A stretch of DNA of 64,000 nt from Alphaproteobacteria bacterium (lineage in GTDB: Bacteria; Pseudomonadota; Alphaproteobacteria; Micavibrionales; Micavibrionaceae), in contig JAJFGR010000022.1 in assembly GCA_021776025.1 (NCBI GenBank), positions 62,001 to 126,000 on the forward strand. The letters are read 5' to 3'. Shown one piece after another: positions 56,089 through 64,000 of the stretch (positions are counted from its first letter, which is position 1; each line of letters opens with the position of its first letter). The notes under the pieces are model-generated. The model saw nothing but the letters and a program-made list of their open reading frames with translations, was not told where the DNA came from and ran no database searches. The position numbers and the translations under genes are program-made.

Positions 56089-57377
56089 GCTGCTTTTTCG
56101 GCTTCTAAAGCCCGCCACCCAATATCGCGGCGGCAAAATCCTTCTGACCAGTCAATCATATCAACCGCCATATAGGCTCGGCGCTGCGCTTCTGCTATTG
56201 TCACACCCAACGCTGTCACGCCCAAAACGCGCCCACCAACGCTCACCAATTGGCCGTTCTCATCATGCGCAGTCCCTGCATGGAACACGGTGACATCCTT
56301 AACTTCCATCGTCAGATCAAGATTATTAATAGGTGTGTTTTTAGCATATGAACCAGGATACCCCTTGGCCGCCATAACAACGCAAAGCGCTGTTTTCTCG
56401 CTCCATGTCACCTTCCCGCTAAGCTCCTCAAGACGACCTTGCGCCCCGGCCTGTAATATCTCTAGCAAATCGCCCTGCAGGCGCATCATCATCGGCTGGC
56501 ATTCAGGATCACCAAAACGCACATTATATTCAATCAGCTTTGGCTCACCATCAACAATCATTAATCCCGCATAAAGTACACCCGTAAACGGACAGCCTTC
56601 AGCCGCCATCGCTTTAACAGTCGGTTCAATAATGCGGTGAATAATTTTTTCCTCCAACTCAGCGCTCATCAAGTGCGCAGGGGAATATGCGCCCATTCCG
56701 CCTGTATTGGGGCCCGCGTCTCCATCAAATACGCGCTTATGGTCCTGCGCCGACGTAAGTGGCAAAATGGTCTTGCCATCAGCCAGCGCAAAGTAACTCA
56801 GCTCCTCACCATCCATAAATTCTTCAATCACCACTTCAGCCCCAGCCGCACCAAAAGCTTCTCCCGACAACATCTCTTCCGCTGCCTTTATCGCTTCTTC
56901 CTTGCTGTCACAGATAATTACACCCTTACCCGCCGCCAAGCCATCAGCCTTCACAACCACATTACCCGGCTGTTCATTGATAAATTTCGTCGCAGCTTCC
57001 AAATCGGTGAACCGGCCGTAAGCAGCCGTGGGAATATCATATTTCGCGCACAAATCCTTCATAAAGCCCTTAGAGCCTTCAAGCTGAGCGGCTTTAGCAT
57101 CCGGACCAAACACATCGATATTCTCCGCTTTCAACGCATCCGCCAAACCCGCAACAAGCGGGCCTTCCGGCCCAACAACCACAAGATCAATAGATTTTTC
57201 TTTGGCAAAACCCACGAGCGCGTCTATCTCTTCCACGCCAATATCAACACATTCAGCGCAGGATTCTATGCCTGCATTCCCAGGCGCGCAATAAAGCGCG
57301 TTACAATTTTCCGATGCGGCCAAAGCCCAGGCCAAGGAATGTTCACGTCCACCAGAACCAACAAGCAAGATTTTCAT
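56085..57377 (-). CDS. purD: Phosphoribosylamine-glycine ligase
   Basis: The second enzyme of purine synthesis, after PurF (3479-5014). The 430-residue protein begins [19 protein letters not shown], then [14 protein letters not shown], an ATP-grasp core with [14 protein letters not shown] and [14 protein letters not shown], and [11 protein letters not shown]. Length and motifs are normal. It converges on tadA with shared TTAA and lies downstream of putA. Confidence 0.96.
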   Translation of the reverse strand: MKILLVGSGGREHSLAWALAASENCNALYCAPGNAGIESCAECVDIGVEEIDALVGFAKEKSIDLVVVGPEGPLVAGLADALKAENIDVFGPDAKAAQLEGSKGFMKDLCAKYDIPTAAYGRFTDLEAATKFINEQPGNVVVKADGLAAGKGVIICDSKEEAIKAAEEMLSGEAFGAAGAEVVIEEFMDGEELSYFALADGKTILPLTSAQDHKRVFDGDAGPNTGGMGAYSPAHLMSAELEEKIIHRIIEPTVKAMAAEGCPFTGVLYAGLMIVDGEPKLIEYNVRFGDPECQPMMMRLQGDLLEILQAGAQGRLEELSGKVTWSEKTALCVVMAAKGYPGSYAKNTPINNLDLTMEVKDVTVFHAGTAHDENGQLVSVGGRVLGVTALGVTIAEAQRRAYMAVDMIDWSEGFCRRDIGWRALEAEKAA

Positions 57378-57417
57378 ACAGCAAAATACTCCCTATCTTT
57401 AGAGGTTCTAATGTAAC

Positions 57418-60400
57418 TTATTCTGACAATGATACAAGAGACGCATTACCTCCAGCCGCCGTCGTATCAACGCTAATAACGCGCTCGGTTGCGAAGGCGC
57501 ACAGATAGTGCGGCCCTCCGGCTTTTGGCCCAGTGCCCGAAAGCCCGTTACCGCCAAATGGTTGGCTGCCAACCACCGCGCCAATCATTGATCTGTTTAC
57601 ATACGTATTCCCCGCGGAAACTTTTGCGATAACATACTCATGAAAGCTTTCAATCCGGCTGTGAATACCAAGCGTCAACCCATAACCCGTAGCTTCGATG
57701 TCTTCCAAAAGATTATCCAGCTCCTCTTTTTCATAGCGAATAATGTGCAAGATCGGCCCGAACACTTCCTTTGTCAGGCCTTTCAAGTTCGGAATTTCAT
57801 AGACGCACGGCCCAAAATAATATCCCCGCTTCTCCAATGCGCCGTTTAACGGCACTTCATAAATCAACTTGCCAAAACCGTTTAAATCTCCGCGGTGCCC
57901 CGCGAGCATCCCTTGCGCTTCTTCATCAATTACGGGGCCCAGATCTGATGACAATAATGCAGAGTCACCTATCTTCAATTCCTTCATCGCCCCTTGCAAC
58001 ATACGGATCATTTTATCGGCCATCTCGGACTGCAAACAAAGCACTCGCAAAGCGCTGCAACGCTGTCCGGCGCTGCCAAACGCGCTTAAAATTACATCAT
58101 CAATCACTTGCTCCGGCAAAGCTGAACTATCGACAATCATTGCATTTTGCCCGCCTGTTTCCGCAATCAACGGCACAATCGGACCGTTTTTCGCCGCCAA
58201 AGCGCGGTTAATCTCACGCGCCACCTGCGTTGAACCTGTAAACGCAACCCCGGCAGTATCTCTATGCGCGACTAGCATAGCGCCAACACGGCCGCCGCCA
58301 GGAAGTAAATGCAGGGCTTCGGGGAGCGCGCCAGCTTCGTGCAACAATTGAACCATCTGCATCGCAATAAGCGGCGTTTGTTCCGCCGGTTTCGCAAGAA
58401 CGCTATTGCCCGCCATTAATGCTGCAGCAATTTGCCCGGTGAAAATCGCCAGCGGAAAATTCCATGGGCTAATGCACACAAACACCCCGCGCCCTTGCTG
58501 CAAAATTCTGTTCGACTCGCCTGTAGGGCCTGGCAACTCTACGCCTTCTCGTGCAAAAATGCTGCGCCCTTGCCCCGCGTAATAACGCAAAAAATCCACC
58601 GCTTCACGAATTTCACTTAAAGCATCAGGAATCGTTTTCCCTGCCTCACGGATCAGCAGCGCCATAAACTCGTCGCGCCGCGCTTCCAACAAATCCGCAG
58701 CCCGTTCCAAAGCATCGCCGCGAACATCGCTGTCTGTACCGCTCCACTGGGTAAAACCTTCGCGGGCCATATCAAAAGCAGCATCAACTAGCCTTTGATC
58801 AGCGCTATAGGCTTTACCAACCCGGTCTTCTAAATTGGCCGGGTTAAATATCTCTTGCGCTACGCCGTGTTTGTGCAAATTTCCGCCAATCAACGGCCCG
58901 GCCATATACGGCTTGTTAAACGTGGAAATATCTTGAACCAGATACTCAACTACGCTCGATGCATGCAGGTCCAAACCGGCTGAATTGACGCGCCCGCCCG
59001 GTGGTTCATCCAAAAACAAATCTTCCGGCAAGGCAATTTTAGGGTGTGTATACGCATTCCGCTTTTTAGATTTATCCACAGGATCGCCCACAAGCTCTTC
59101 CACTGGCACATCCGGGTCCAAAATGCGGTTCACAAATGAACTATTTGCCCCATTTTCAAGTAAACGCCGCACCAGATATGGCAGTAAATCTTTATGCGGA
59201 CCGACAGGAGCATAAATGCTAACGGGAGCATCCTCCCCAACAATGGCGTCAAACAGCGTCTCGCCCATCCCGAACAGCCGCTGAAATTCATAAGGAACCA
59301 TCGCGGTATGTCCCATCTCCTGAATGGCCGCAACGCTATGCGCATTATGCGTGCCAAACATCGGATAGATCACGCCGTAATGCTTAAACATCCGCGCCGC
59401 GCACGCAATATAAGACGCATCACTATGCGCTTTACGGCTATAAACCGGAAAATCGCTTAAGCCCTCAACTTGCGCTTTCTTAATCTCACGATCCCAATAC
59501 GCCCCCTTAACAAGGCGCATTTGCACGCGCTGACCTTGCATTTTGGCCAAATCATGAACGTGATCAATAACCGCCAGCGACGCTTTGTGATAAGCCTGCA
59601 CCGCCAAACCAAACCCATCCCAGCCTTTTAACGACGTGTCCGCCAGCACACGATCAAAAATCTCTATAGAAAGATCGAGCCGCTCGCTTTCCTCCGCATC
59701 AACCGTCAACGCCAAATTATGCTGCGCCGCTTTTTGCGCCAGCGCCAAAAGTCTATCTGCCATTTCCGGAACGCATCTTTCTGCTTGCGCAAATTCATAG
59801 CGCGGATGCAGCGCCGACAGCTTAACCGAAATACCCGGCCTGCGTTCATACTTCTGAAGCCCGCGAGCGCCTACATAATCAATCGCATGTGCGTAAGAAT
59901 CAAAATAGCTCTGCGCATCCACCGCTGTCCGCGCTCCCTCCCCCAAAATATCATAAGACATCCGGTAGCCTTTGTTTTGCAAGATTTGTGCGTTTTGCAT
60001 CGCGTCTTCTATATCTACGCCCAGAACAAATTGCCGCCCCAAAATCCGCATCGCCTTAATCATCGCCTCGCGCACAAACGGCTCACCAATCTTACTAAGG
60101 GCACTATCCAGCGTCTTGCTGGTCATAAACAGCCCAACACCAGCCGCTTTCACCACCCAGTCTTTCGAACTGCCCGCACTTTCCAGCCAGTTCGCCGCGA
60201 CCACCTTATCGCGAATAAGCTCTCTGGACGTGGCTTTGTCGGGAACGCGCAGCAGCGCTTCCGCCAAAGTCATGAGCGCCAGGCCTTCTTCAGTATCCAG
60301 CGCATAATCCTGTAGAAATGTTTCGAGCTGCCCGGCGCCGCGCTTTTCCCCGCGCACAATCTCAATCAGTTTCCTTGCCCGTTTCTGCGCGCCTTGAGAG

Positions 60401-60522
60401 GCTCTCGGCTCCCACGTCAAGCCTTTAAGCAAAGCCTTCACGGCTTCCTCTTCTGATACGGCAAAATAGGATGAAAAAGATTGGGACATCGAATCTCTAA
60501 ACTTGTTTTTTGTGCCGCTCAT
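57418..60522 (-). CDS. putA: Bifunctional proline dehydrogenase / P5C dehydrogenase PutA
   Basis: The 1,034-residue protein oxidises proline to glutamate in two steps. The N-terminal FAD-dependent proline dehydrogenase barrel shows ISVKLSALHPRYE, RLVKGAYWDREIK and the GTHNAHS region. The C-terminal aldehyde dehydrogenase has NFPLAIFTGQIAAALMAGN, FTGSTQVAREI, the catalytic E in ETGGQNAMIVD and catalytic Cys in GQRCSALR. No N-terminal ribbon-helix-helix DNA-binding domain is present, so it is not a self-repressor like E. coli PutA. ATG 60489 is an alternative start. It is divergent from xseA (14 bases). Confidence 0.95.
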   Translation of the reverse strand: MSGTKNKFRDSMSQSFSSYFAVSEEEAVKALLKGLTWEPRASQGAQKRARKLIEIVRGEKRGAGQLETFLQDYALDTEEGLALMTLAEALLRVPDKATSRELIRDKVVAANWLESAGSSKDWVVKAAGVGLFMTSKTLDSALSKIGEPFVREAMIKAMRILGRQFVLGVDIEDAMQNAQILQNKGYRMSYDILGEGARTAVDAQSYFDSYAHAIDYVGARGLQKYERRPGISVKLSALHPRYEFAQAERCVPEMADRLLALAQKAAQHNLALTVDAEESERLDLSIEIFDRVLADTSLKGWDGFGLAVQAYHKASLAVIDHVHDLAKMQGQRVQMRLVKGAYWDREIKKAQVEGLSDFPVYSRKAHSDASYIACAARMFKHYGVIYPMFGTHNAHSVAAIQEMGHTAMVPYEFQRLFGMGETLFDAIVGEDAPVSIYAPVGPHKDLLPYLVRRLLENGANSSFVNRILDPDVPVEELVGDPVDKSKKRNAYTHPKIALPEDLFLDEPPGGRVNSAGLDLHASSVVEYLVQDISTFNKPYMAGPLIGGNLHKHGVAQEIFNPANLEDRVGKAYSADQRLVDAAFDMAREGFTQWSGTDSDVRGDALERAADLLEARRDEFMALLIREAGKTIPDALSEIREAVDFLRYYAGQGRSIFAREGVELPGPTGESNRILQQGRGVFVCISPWNFPLAIFTGQIAAALMAGNSVLAKPAEQTPLIAMQMVQLLHEAGALPEALHLLPGGGRVGAMLVAHRDTAGVAFTGSTQVAREINRALAAKNGPIVPLIAETGGQNAMIVDSSALPEQVIDDVILSAFGSAGQRCSALRVLCLQSEMADKMIRMLQGAMKELKIGDSALLSSDLGPVIDEEAQGMLAGHRGDLNGFGKLIYEVPLNGALEKRGYYFGPCVYEIPNLKGLTKEVFGPILHIIRYEKEELDNLLEDIEATGYGLTLGIHSRIESFHEYVIAKVSAGNTYVNRSMIGAVVGSQPFGGNGLSGTGPKAGGPHYLCAFATERVISVDTTAAGGNASLVSLSE

Positions 60523-60536
60523 CCTATCATGAAACC

Positions 60537-61967
60537 ATGCCTGAGTCTGAAGCTACAGAAACAAAAACCCACAGATCAAATGTCCCGGAATTCTCGGTCA
60601 GTGATCTGTCAAATTCTCTCAAACGCACAATCGAAGAGAATTTTGGCCGTGTGCGTGTGCGCGGTGAACTCTCGCGTGTCTCTATTGCCGGCTCAGGGCA
60701 TATGTATTCCTCACTCAAAGACGATGAGGCTGTCATTGACGCCGTATGCTGGAAAGGCTCCTTGAACAAGCTCTCTATCAAACCCGAAGAGGGCCTCGAA
60801 GTCATCTGCACCGGTCGCCTCACCACCTATCCCAAAAGCTCAAAATACCAGCTCGTCATTGAATCCATGGAACTGGCTGGCGAAGGGGCACTTTTGAAAA
60901 TGCTCGAAGAGCGTAAAAAGAAGCTGGCAGCCGAAGGGCTTTTTGATCCGGAAAACAAACAGCCTGTGCCTTTCCTGCCCCAAACAATCGGCGTCGTCAC
61001 ATCCCCTACCGGCGCGGTGATCCGCGATATTCTCCACCGCCTCGCGGACCGCTTCCCCCGCCATGTTCTGGTCTGGCCCGTGTTAGTACAAGGTGACGGC
61101 GCGGCCAGCCAAATCGCCGCCGCTATCAACAGCTTCCAAACCATCGATAAACACGGCCACCCGAAACCCGATGTTATCATCGTCGCCCGCGGTGGCGGCT
61201 CACTCGAAGACCTGATGGCCTTTAACGAGGAAGAAGTCGTCCGCGCTATTGCTGAAAGTACGATTCCCATCATCTCCGCCGTCGGCCATGAAACCGATAC
61301 AACGCTTGCCGATTTCGCCGCAGACCTGCGCGCACCAACACCAACCGGCGCGGCTGAAATGGCCGTGCCTGTACGGGCCAACCTGATGGCCCAAATTCTG
61401 GAAGATGAGCAGCGCTTACTTTCCAGCATGAACCGCCAAATAACCGAGCATCGTAGTAAAATAGAAACATTAAGCGCAAAACTGGGCGATCCTGTGCGCA
61501 TGCTGGAAAACCATACCCAGCGCCTCGACCACCTGTCTGACAAACTCAGCCATATCTTCGGGCGTTATCTCGATAAAAAGAAACAAAGCTTAATCGAATC
61601 TGCGGCCAAGCTCCGCCACCCACGTGAGCAGCTAAACGAGCGAACAAAAATGCTCGAAAGATGGAGCGAACAGCTTGAAAAAATCGGCCCGATGCTCATA
61701 GAAAAACCCGAACAATCACTCAATCACTATGGCAAAATGCTAGAAGCATACAGCTATAAAAACGTTCTGCAGCGTGGATTTTCAGTCGTACGCGATCAAA
61801 AAGGCAGCGCCATCATGGATCCTGCAAAAGTTAAAAACGGCGCATCTTTGGATATCGAATTCCATGGTGAAAAACACTTGCAGGTTGTGGCATCGGCAAG
61901 CACAAAATCGAAAACGAAGAAGAAACCGCCAAACTCCTCTACTAACCAAACCAGCCTGTTTGATTAA
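60537..61967 (+). CDS. xseA: Exodeoxyribonuclease VII large subunit
   Basis: The start at 60537 gives MPESEATETKTHRSNVPEFSVSDLSNSLK. An N-terminal OB-fold (VRGELSRVSIAGSGHMYSSLKDDEAVIDAVCWKG) is followed by the nuclease domain with GVVTSPTGAVIRDI, VARGGGSLEDLMAFNEE and SAVGHETDTTLADFAADLRAPTPTGAAE, then a long coiled-coil and a basic tail. The protein has 476 residues. The small subunit (xseB) is not in the window. It converges on the nuclease-like gene with shared TTAA. Confidence 0.94.
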   Translation: MPESEATETKTHRSNVPEFSVSDLSNSLKRTIEENFGRVRVRGELSRVSIAGSGHMYSSLKDDEAVIDAVCWKGSLNKLSIKPEEGLEVICTGRLTTYPKSSKYQLVIESMELAGEGALLKMLEERKKKLAAEGLFDPENKQPVPFLPQTIGVVTSPTGAVIRDILHRLADRFPRHVLVWPVLVQGDGAASQIAAAINSFQTIDKHGHPKPDVIIVARGGGSLEDLMAFNEEEVVRAIAESTIPIISAVGHETDTTLADFAADLRAPTPTGAAEMAVPVRANLMAQILEDEQRLLSSMNRQITEHRSKIETLSAKLGDPVRMLENHTQRLDHLSDKLSHIFGRYLDKKKQSLIESAAKLRHPREQLNERTKMLERWSEQLEKIGPMLIEKPEQSLNHYGKMLEAYSYKNVLQRGFSVVRDQKGSAIMDPAKVKNGASLDIEFHGEKHLQVVASASTKSKTKKKPPNSSTNQTSLFD

Positions 61968-63049
61968 TATTCTTCTTCAGAAGAATGTCCACCTTGGGTA
62001 AACATATCAATAATCTGATCCGAAATTTTATTCAGCCGCTGCGCATTATTATAGGCTCTTTCAACAATCTCTCTGGCCTCTTCAACCGCCATGTCCGGCT
62101 CCAAATTTATATAATCAGGCTTATTTTTAACCCTTGCATAAAAATGCACCACATGGCTGGAAAGCTTATCGCCCAGAATGTCGAGCTTATCGGTATTCCG
62201 ATCAAAGACAGAACGATCAAGCGCTGGCTGGGCCTGCACAATATCGCCAGCATTCTTAAATTTTGGTGTTTTATCGGAATCTTTAACATCCTTCAGCATT
62301 TCATCGTAAACAACCAAATATGCTTCAATTTTTGATTTGTTGGCTTTAATTTCAGAATCCAGCATCGATGCAAAAATTTCTCGCTCTTTATCACGCAGCT
62401 CACGCTCACGCGCCATCATATCCATGCTTTGATTTTGGGCATCGGTAACCTTTTGGAAACCTTTCATAATCGTCAGCGTCAACATGGAAAAAACGCCAAG
62501 AATAAACAGCAATAGCACCGCGCCAAGAATAAGCGTCAAATTACCATCGTCTTCTTTAGTAGATCCTCCGGAAGAATTACGCGCCCAAACGCCGAGCCTC
62601 TGGTTTTGCGCCTCCATTTCCGCTTGAATATAAGGGTCTTCAAAAGCGCTCCCATAAACGATCGCCCGATTGACTATCGCATACCCTTGCTGCAGCATAT
62701 AAAGCCCGAGATCAAGATCAGCGCCGTTTGTACATTGTGCAAAAACCAAAACCTCGGTACGTTTTTTAAGCTCGCATCGCGCCTTTCCGCGACCCAGTGC
62801 ATTATCCAAAGCACTACGGGACGATATATTAAATTGCGCGGGCATCCCTTCAATAGTTTGCACACCCCAAAGCTGAACCAATGTTTGACCCGCTACCATT
62901 CTTGTCGCATCCGCCGCACGGAACTGCGCTTCAAAAAAGCGCGAGGCCTGAGTCGAAGCTTGGTCTTGTGCATTCACCTTTACGGCAAACAACAACACTA
63001 CAAAGACCAATAAAAAGGCGGAATGTTTTTTGAAGAAATAAAGCATCAA
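61964..63049 (-). CDS. Membrane protein with degenerate SNase-like domain and coiled coil
   Basis: The 361-residue protein has a signal peptide (ending KVNAQ), a periplasmic domain (about 45-158) that resembles staphylococcal nuclease (VQLWGVQTIEG in place of RLLGIDAPE; LQQGYAIVN; YIQAEMEAQNQRLGVWA), a membrane helix (171-195) and a cytoplasmic coiled coil of ~160 residues. At the expected catalytic positions R35 and D40 of SNase the sequence has Gln (residues 59 and 64); the equivalent of E43 is kept (E67). It is probably inactive as a nuclease and may act as a binding domain. Role unknown. Confidence 0.7.
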   Translation of the reverse strand: MMLYFFKKHSAFLLVFVVLLFAVKVNAQDQASTQASRFFEAQFRAADATRMVAGQTLVQLWGVQTIEGMPAQFNISSRSALDNALGRGKARCELKKRTEVLVFAQCTNGADLDLGLYMLQQGYAIVNRAIVYGSAFEDPYIQAEMEAQNQRLGVWARNSSGGSTKEDDGNLTLILGAVLLLFILGVFSMLTLTIMKGFQKVTDAQNQSMDMMARERELRDKEREIFASMLDSEIKANKSKIEAYLVVYDEMLKDVKDSDKTPKFKNAGDIVQAQPALDRSVFDRNTDKLDILGDKLSSHVVHFYARVKNKPDYINLEPDMAVEEAREIVERAYNNAQRLNKISDQIIDMFTQGGHSSEEEY

Positions 63050-63254
63050 CAGGCATAAACCTCAGGATTCAGTGTCATATCTATATTTTACCGATAAAAT
63101 CATAGCACTCTTTATCTAAAGTTTTGAGCGCTTTATTTTAAGCGCCGCACCCTCATGCAAACGGCTTTCTCACAAGCAATTCTTGCAGAAGTCTGATAAA
63201 ATTGCATAATGTGCAACCAATTACTTACAAACATGCTGGAGCCCTAGTTTTCTG
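63050..63254. other. Intergenic region between the SNase-like gene and an unknown gene
   Basis: This 205-base divergent region should hold promoters in both directions. It contains a perfect hairpin, GCGCTT-tattttA-AGCGC type (63128-63145), with no T tract. No small gene, repeat copy or terminator is evident. Confidence 0.4.
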
Positions 63255-63809
63255 ATGCGTTTAGAGCTGGTCAAATTGTTGGAAAAATTAGGGGTTAACC
63301 ATACATTATCACCGTATGAAACCCACCCATGGCTTGTTTATGATGAAGACAAGGGACTGAGCTGTAGTGCTGAGGTCCGCATGGGACCGAGCGGCGAAGA
63401 TATTGAAACGGAAATACAATTTCTGCACGACAACCCCAAAGATGAAGACGACCAAGATGAAGATAACGGTGAAGAAGGAGAAACCGGAAGCTTGATTTCA
63501 CCAGATGGTCGCGAACAAATTCTCTGGATGCGATGTGAACCTGTAATTGATAATCATTGGACAGTGAAACTTCTACGCATAAAAGGCAAAGACTACGTAG
63601 GCGAATTCCATGAGTGGGAAGAAAAAGGTTGCGAGTTTTTTCTATCCTGCGTTGAAGCCCTGCAAATGGGGGAAATTCCCGACATTGATATGCTGATCGA
63701 AGATAAAATGAAAGATGACAGCATGTGGGACGGCGGTCGTCGCGGTAAGATTGGCCGGAAATCACCAAAAATCAAACCGGCCTCCCTAATGGGCATGAAA
63801 AAACCATAA
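63255..63809 (+). CDS. Hypothetical acidic cytoplasmic protein
   Basis: The 184-residue protein starts MRLELVKLLEKLG and has no signal or membrane segment. It has an acidic stretch (about residues 60-78, rich in Asp/Glu) in a loop between beta-like segments, two Trp-rich parts (ILWMRCEP, EFHEWEEKGCEFF) and a basic C-terminal tail (GRRGKIGRKSPKIKPASLMGMKKP). I do not recognise the family. It is followed 13 bases later by hairpin copy C. Confidence 0.6.
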   Translation: MRLELVKLLEKLGVNHTLSPYETHPWLVYDEDKGLSCSAEVRMGPSGEDIETEIQFLHDNPKDEDDQDEDNGEEGETGSLISPDGREQILWMRCEPVIDNHWTVKLLRIKGKDYVGEFHEWEEKGCEFFLSCVEALQMGEIPDIDMLIEDKMKDDSMWDGGRRGKIGRKSPKIKPASLMGMKKP

Positions 63810-63822
63810 AGCTATAAAAAGC

Positions 63823-63928
63823 TGTCATTTTTTCAATTTATTTTTGCACAAGACATGAGGAACGAAGCATACAAATTAGTACGTGAATGACGAATAACGA
63901 TATGAAAAATTAAATTGAAAAAATGACA
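63823..63928. repeat. Dispersed hairpin element, copy C (between convergent genes)
   Basis: The left arm (63823-63845) and right arm (63905-63928) share an 18-base perfect inverted repeat, TGTCATTTTTTCAATTTA. The core (63849-63900) reads CAAGACATGAGGAACGAAGC and ends GTGAATGACGAATAACG, the best match to the core of copy A. The element occupies the gap between two convergent genes, ending directly at the stop codon of the next gene. Confidence 0.72.
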
Positions 63929-64000
63929 TTATTCTTGGTTGATGATCATGCCATATCTTCGGGCCATCTCACCAAGACCACCTTCAACAAATTCATCCAT
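63929..64000 (-). CDS. C-terminal end of an unidentified gene, truncated by the window
   Basis: On the minus strand an open frame of 23 codons (MDEFVEGGLGEMARRYGMII, then NQE) ends at TAA and continues past the right edge. The internal Met residues mean that the start could be inside or outside the window; a longer gene is likely. It is too short to assign. Its stop directly touches hairpin copy C. Confidence 0.5.
   Translation of the reverse strand: MDEFVEGGLGEMARRYGMIINQE

Noticed and set aside
56637-57416. 259-codon frame opposite purD
   Set aside because: Basic, Phe/Arg-rich shadow of purD with no recognisable domain.
60827-61543. 238-codon antisense frame inside xseA
   Set aside because: It lies entirely opposite a gene with strong motifs and is rich in Ser/Arg/Ala in the manner of antisense shadow frames. 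No ribosome binding site or family signature.

Overview
The window reads as a compact chromosomal segment of an alphaproteobacterium with moderate GC. This rests on gene order and family membership: yfgM-bamB-der; radA-cvpA-purF; the ffs RNA beside dnaX-ybaB; a ~1,600-residue NAD-glutamate dehydrogenase; a coxBA/ctaB/ctaG/coxC/DUF983/surf1 cytochrome oxidase locus; and small proteins of the DUF1674 and DUF1223 types. A Micavibrio-like or other deep alphaproteobacterial lineage would fit, but that placement is inference. I saw no transposase, integrase, phage gene, CRISPR array, rRNA or tRNA. Coding density is very high and no gene-free stretch exceeds about 220 bases.

Layout. 1-3468 (+): YfgM tail, BamB and Der (outer-membrane and ribosome assembly). 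3479-12464 (-): a probable eight-gene run transcribed right to left: chorismate mutase, rsmB, rpe, heparinase-like, EAL protein, radA, cvpA, purF. 12514-13510 (+): a DUF1674 (SdhE/SDHAF4-like) mini-protein and a DUF1223 thioredoxin-like protein. 13507-17066 (-): xthA, a half-size EamA protein, ybaB, dnaX and the SRP RNA. 17122-20680 (+): resB, ccsA and a ResA/TlpA thioredoxin, a System II cytochrome c maturation operon, unusual for this class. 20895-27414: NAD-GDH, ubiA, rsmE. 27539-38522 (+): cytochrome c oxidase subunits and assembly factors, split by a 4-kb block that encodes three secreted LamG/fibrinogen-like proteins plus one unknown. 38536-45057 (-): M23 peptidase, IalB-like protein, TrmH-type methyltransferase, aminotransferase, a possible 46-residue peptide and acetoacetyl-CoA synthetase. 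45174-49598 (+): DsbD, a redoxin and an orphan PAS histidine kinase. 49595-53462 (-): SDR epimerase, GST, a cytochrome b561-YceI fusion, YceI, a small membrane protein. 53504-64000: uppP, rsmD, rluB, tadA, purD, putA, xseA, a membrane protein with a degenerate nuclease domain, an acidic unknown protein, and the tail of one more gene.

How it works together. The System II operon, DsbD and the redoxins could supply reduced thiols and haem to cytochrome c, which feeds the CoxBAC oxidase. PutA, NAD-GDH and acetoacetyl-CoA synthetase suggest that amino acids and ketone bodies are important carbon and electron sources. The LamG/fibrinogen-like trio looks like a surface adhesion cassette.

The most interesting unexplained structure is a dispersed element seen three times (about 1947-2046, 30131-30234 and 63823-63928). 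Each copy has a conserved core of about 50 nt flanked by long inverted arms. The arms differ in sequence between copies but pair within each copy. Also notable are four convergent gene pairs that overlap by exactly four bases at their stop codons, and a secretory motif (DNRAC...FCNGxxW) that appears to have been split by LamG domains.
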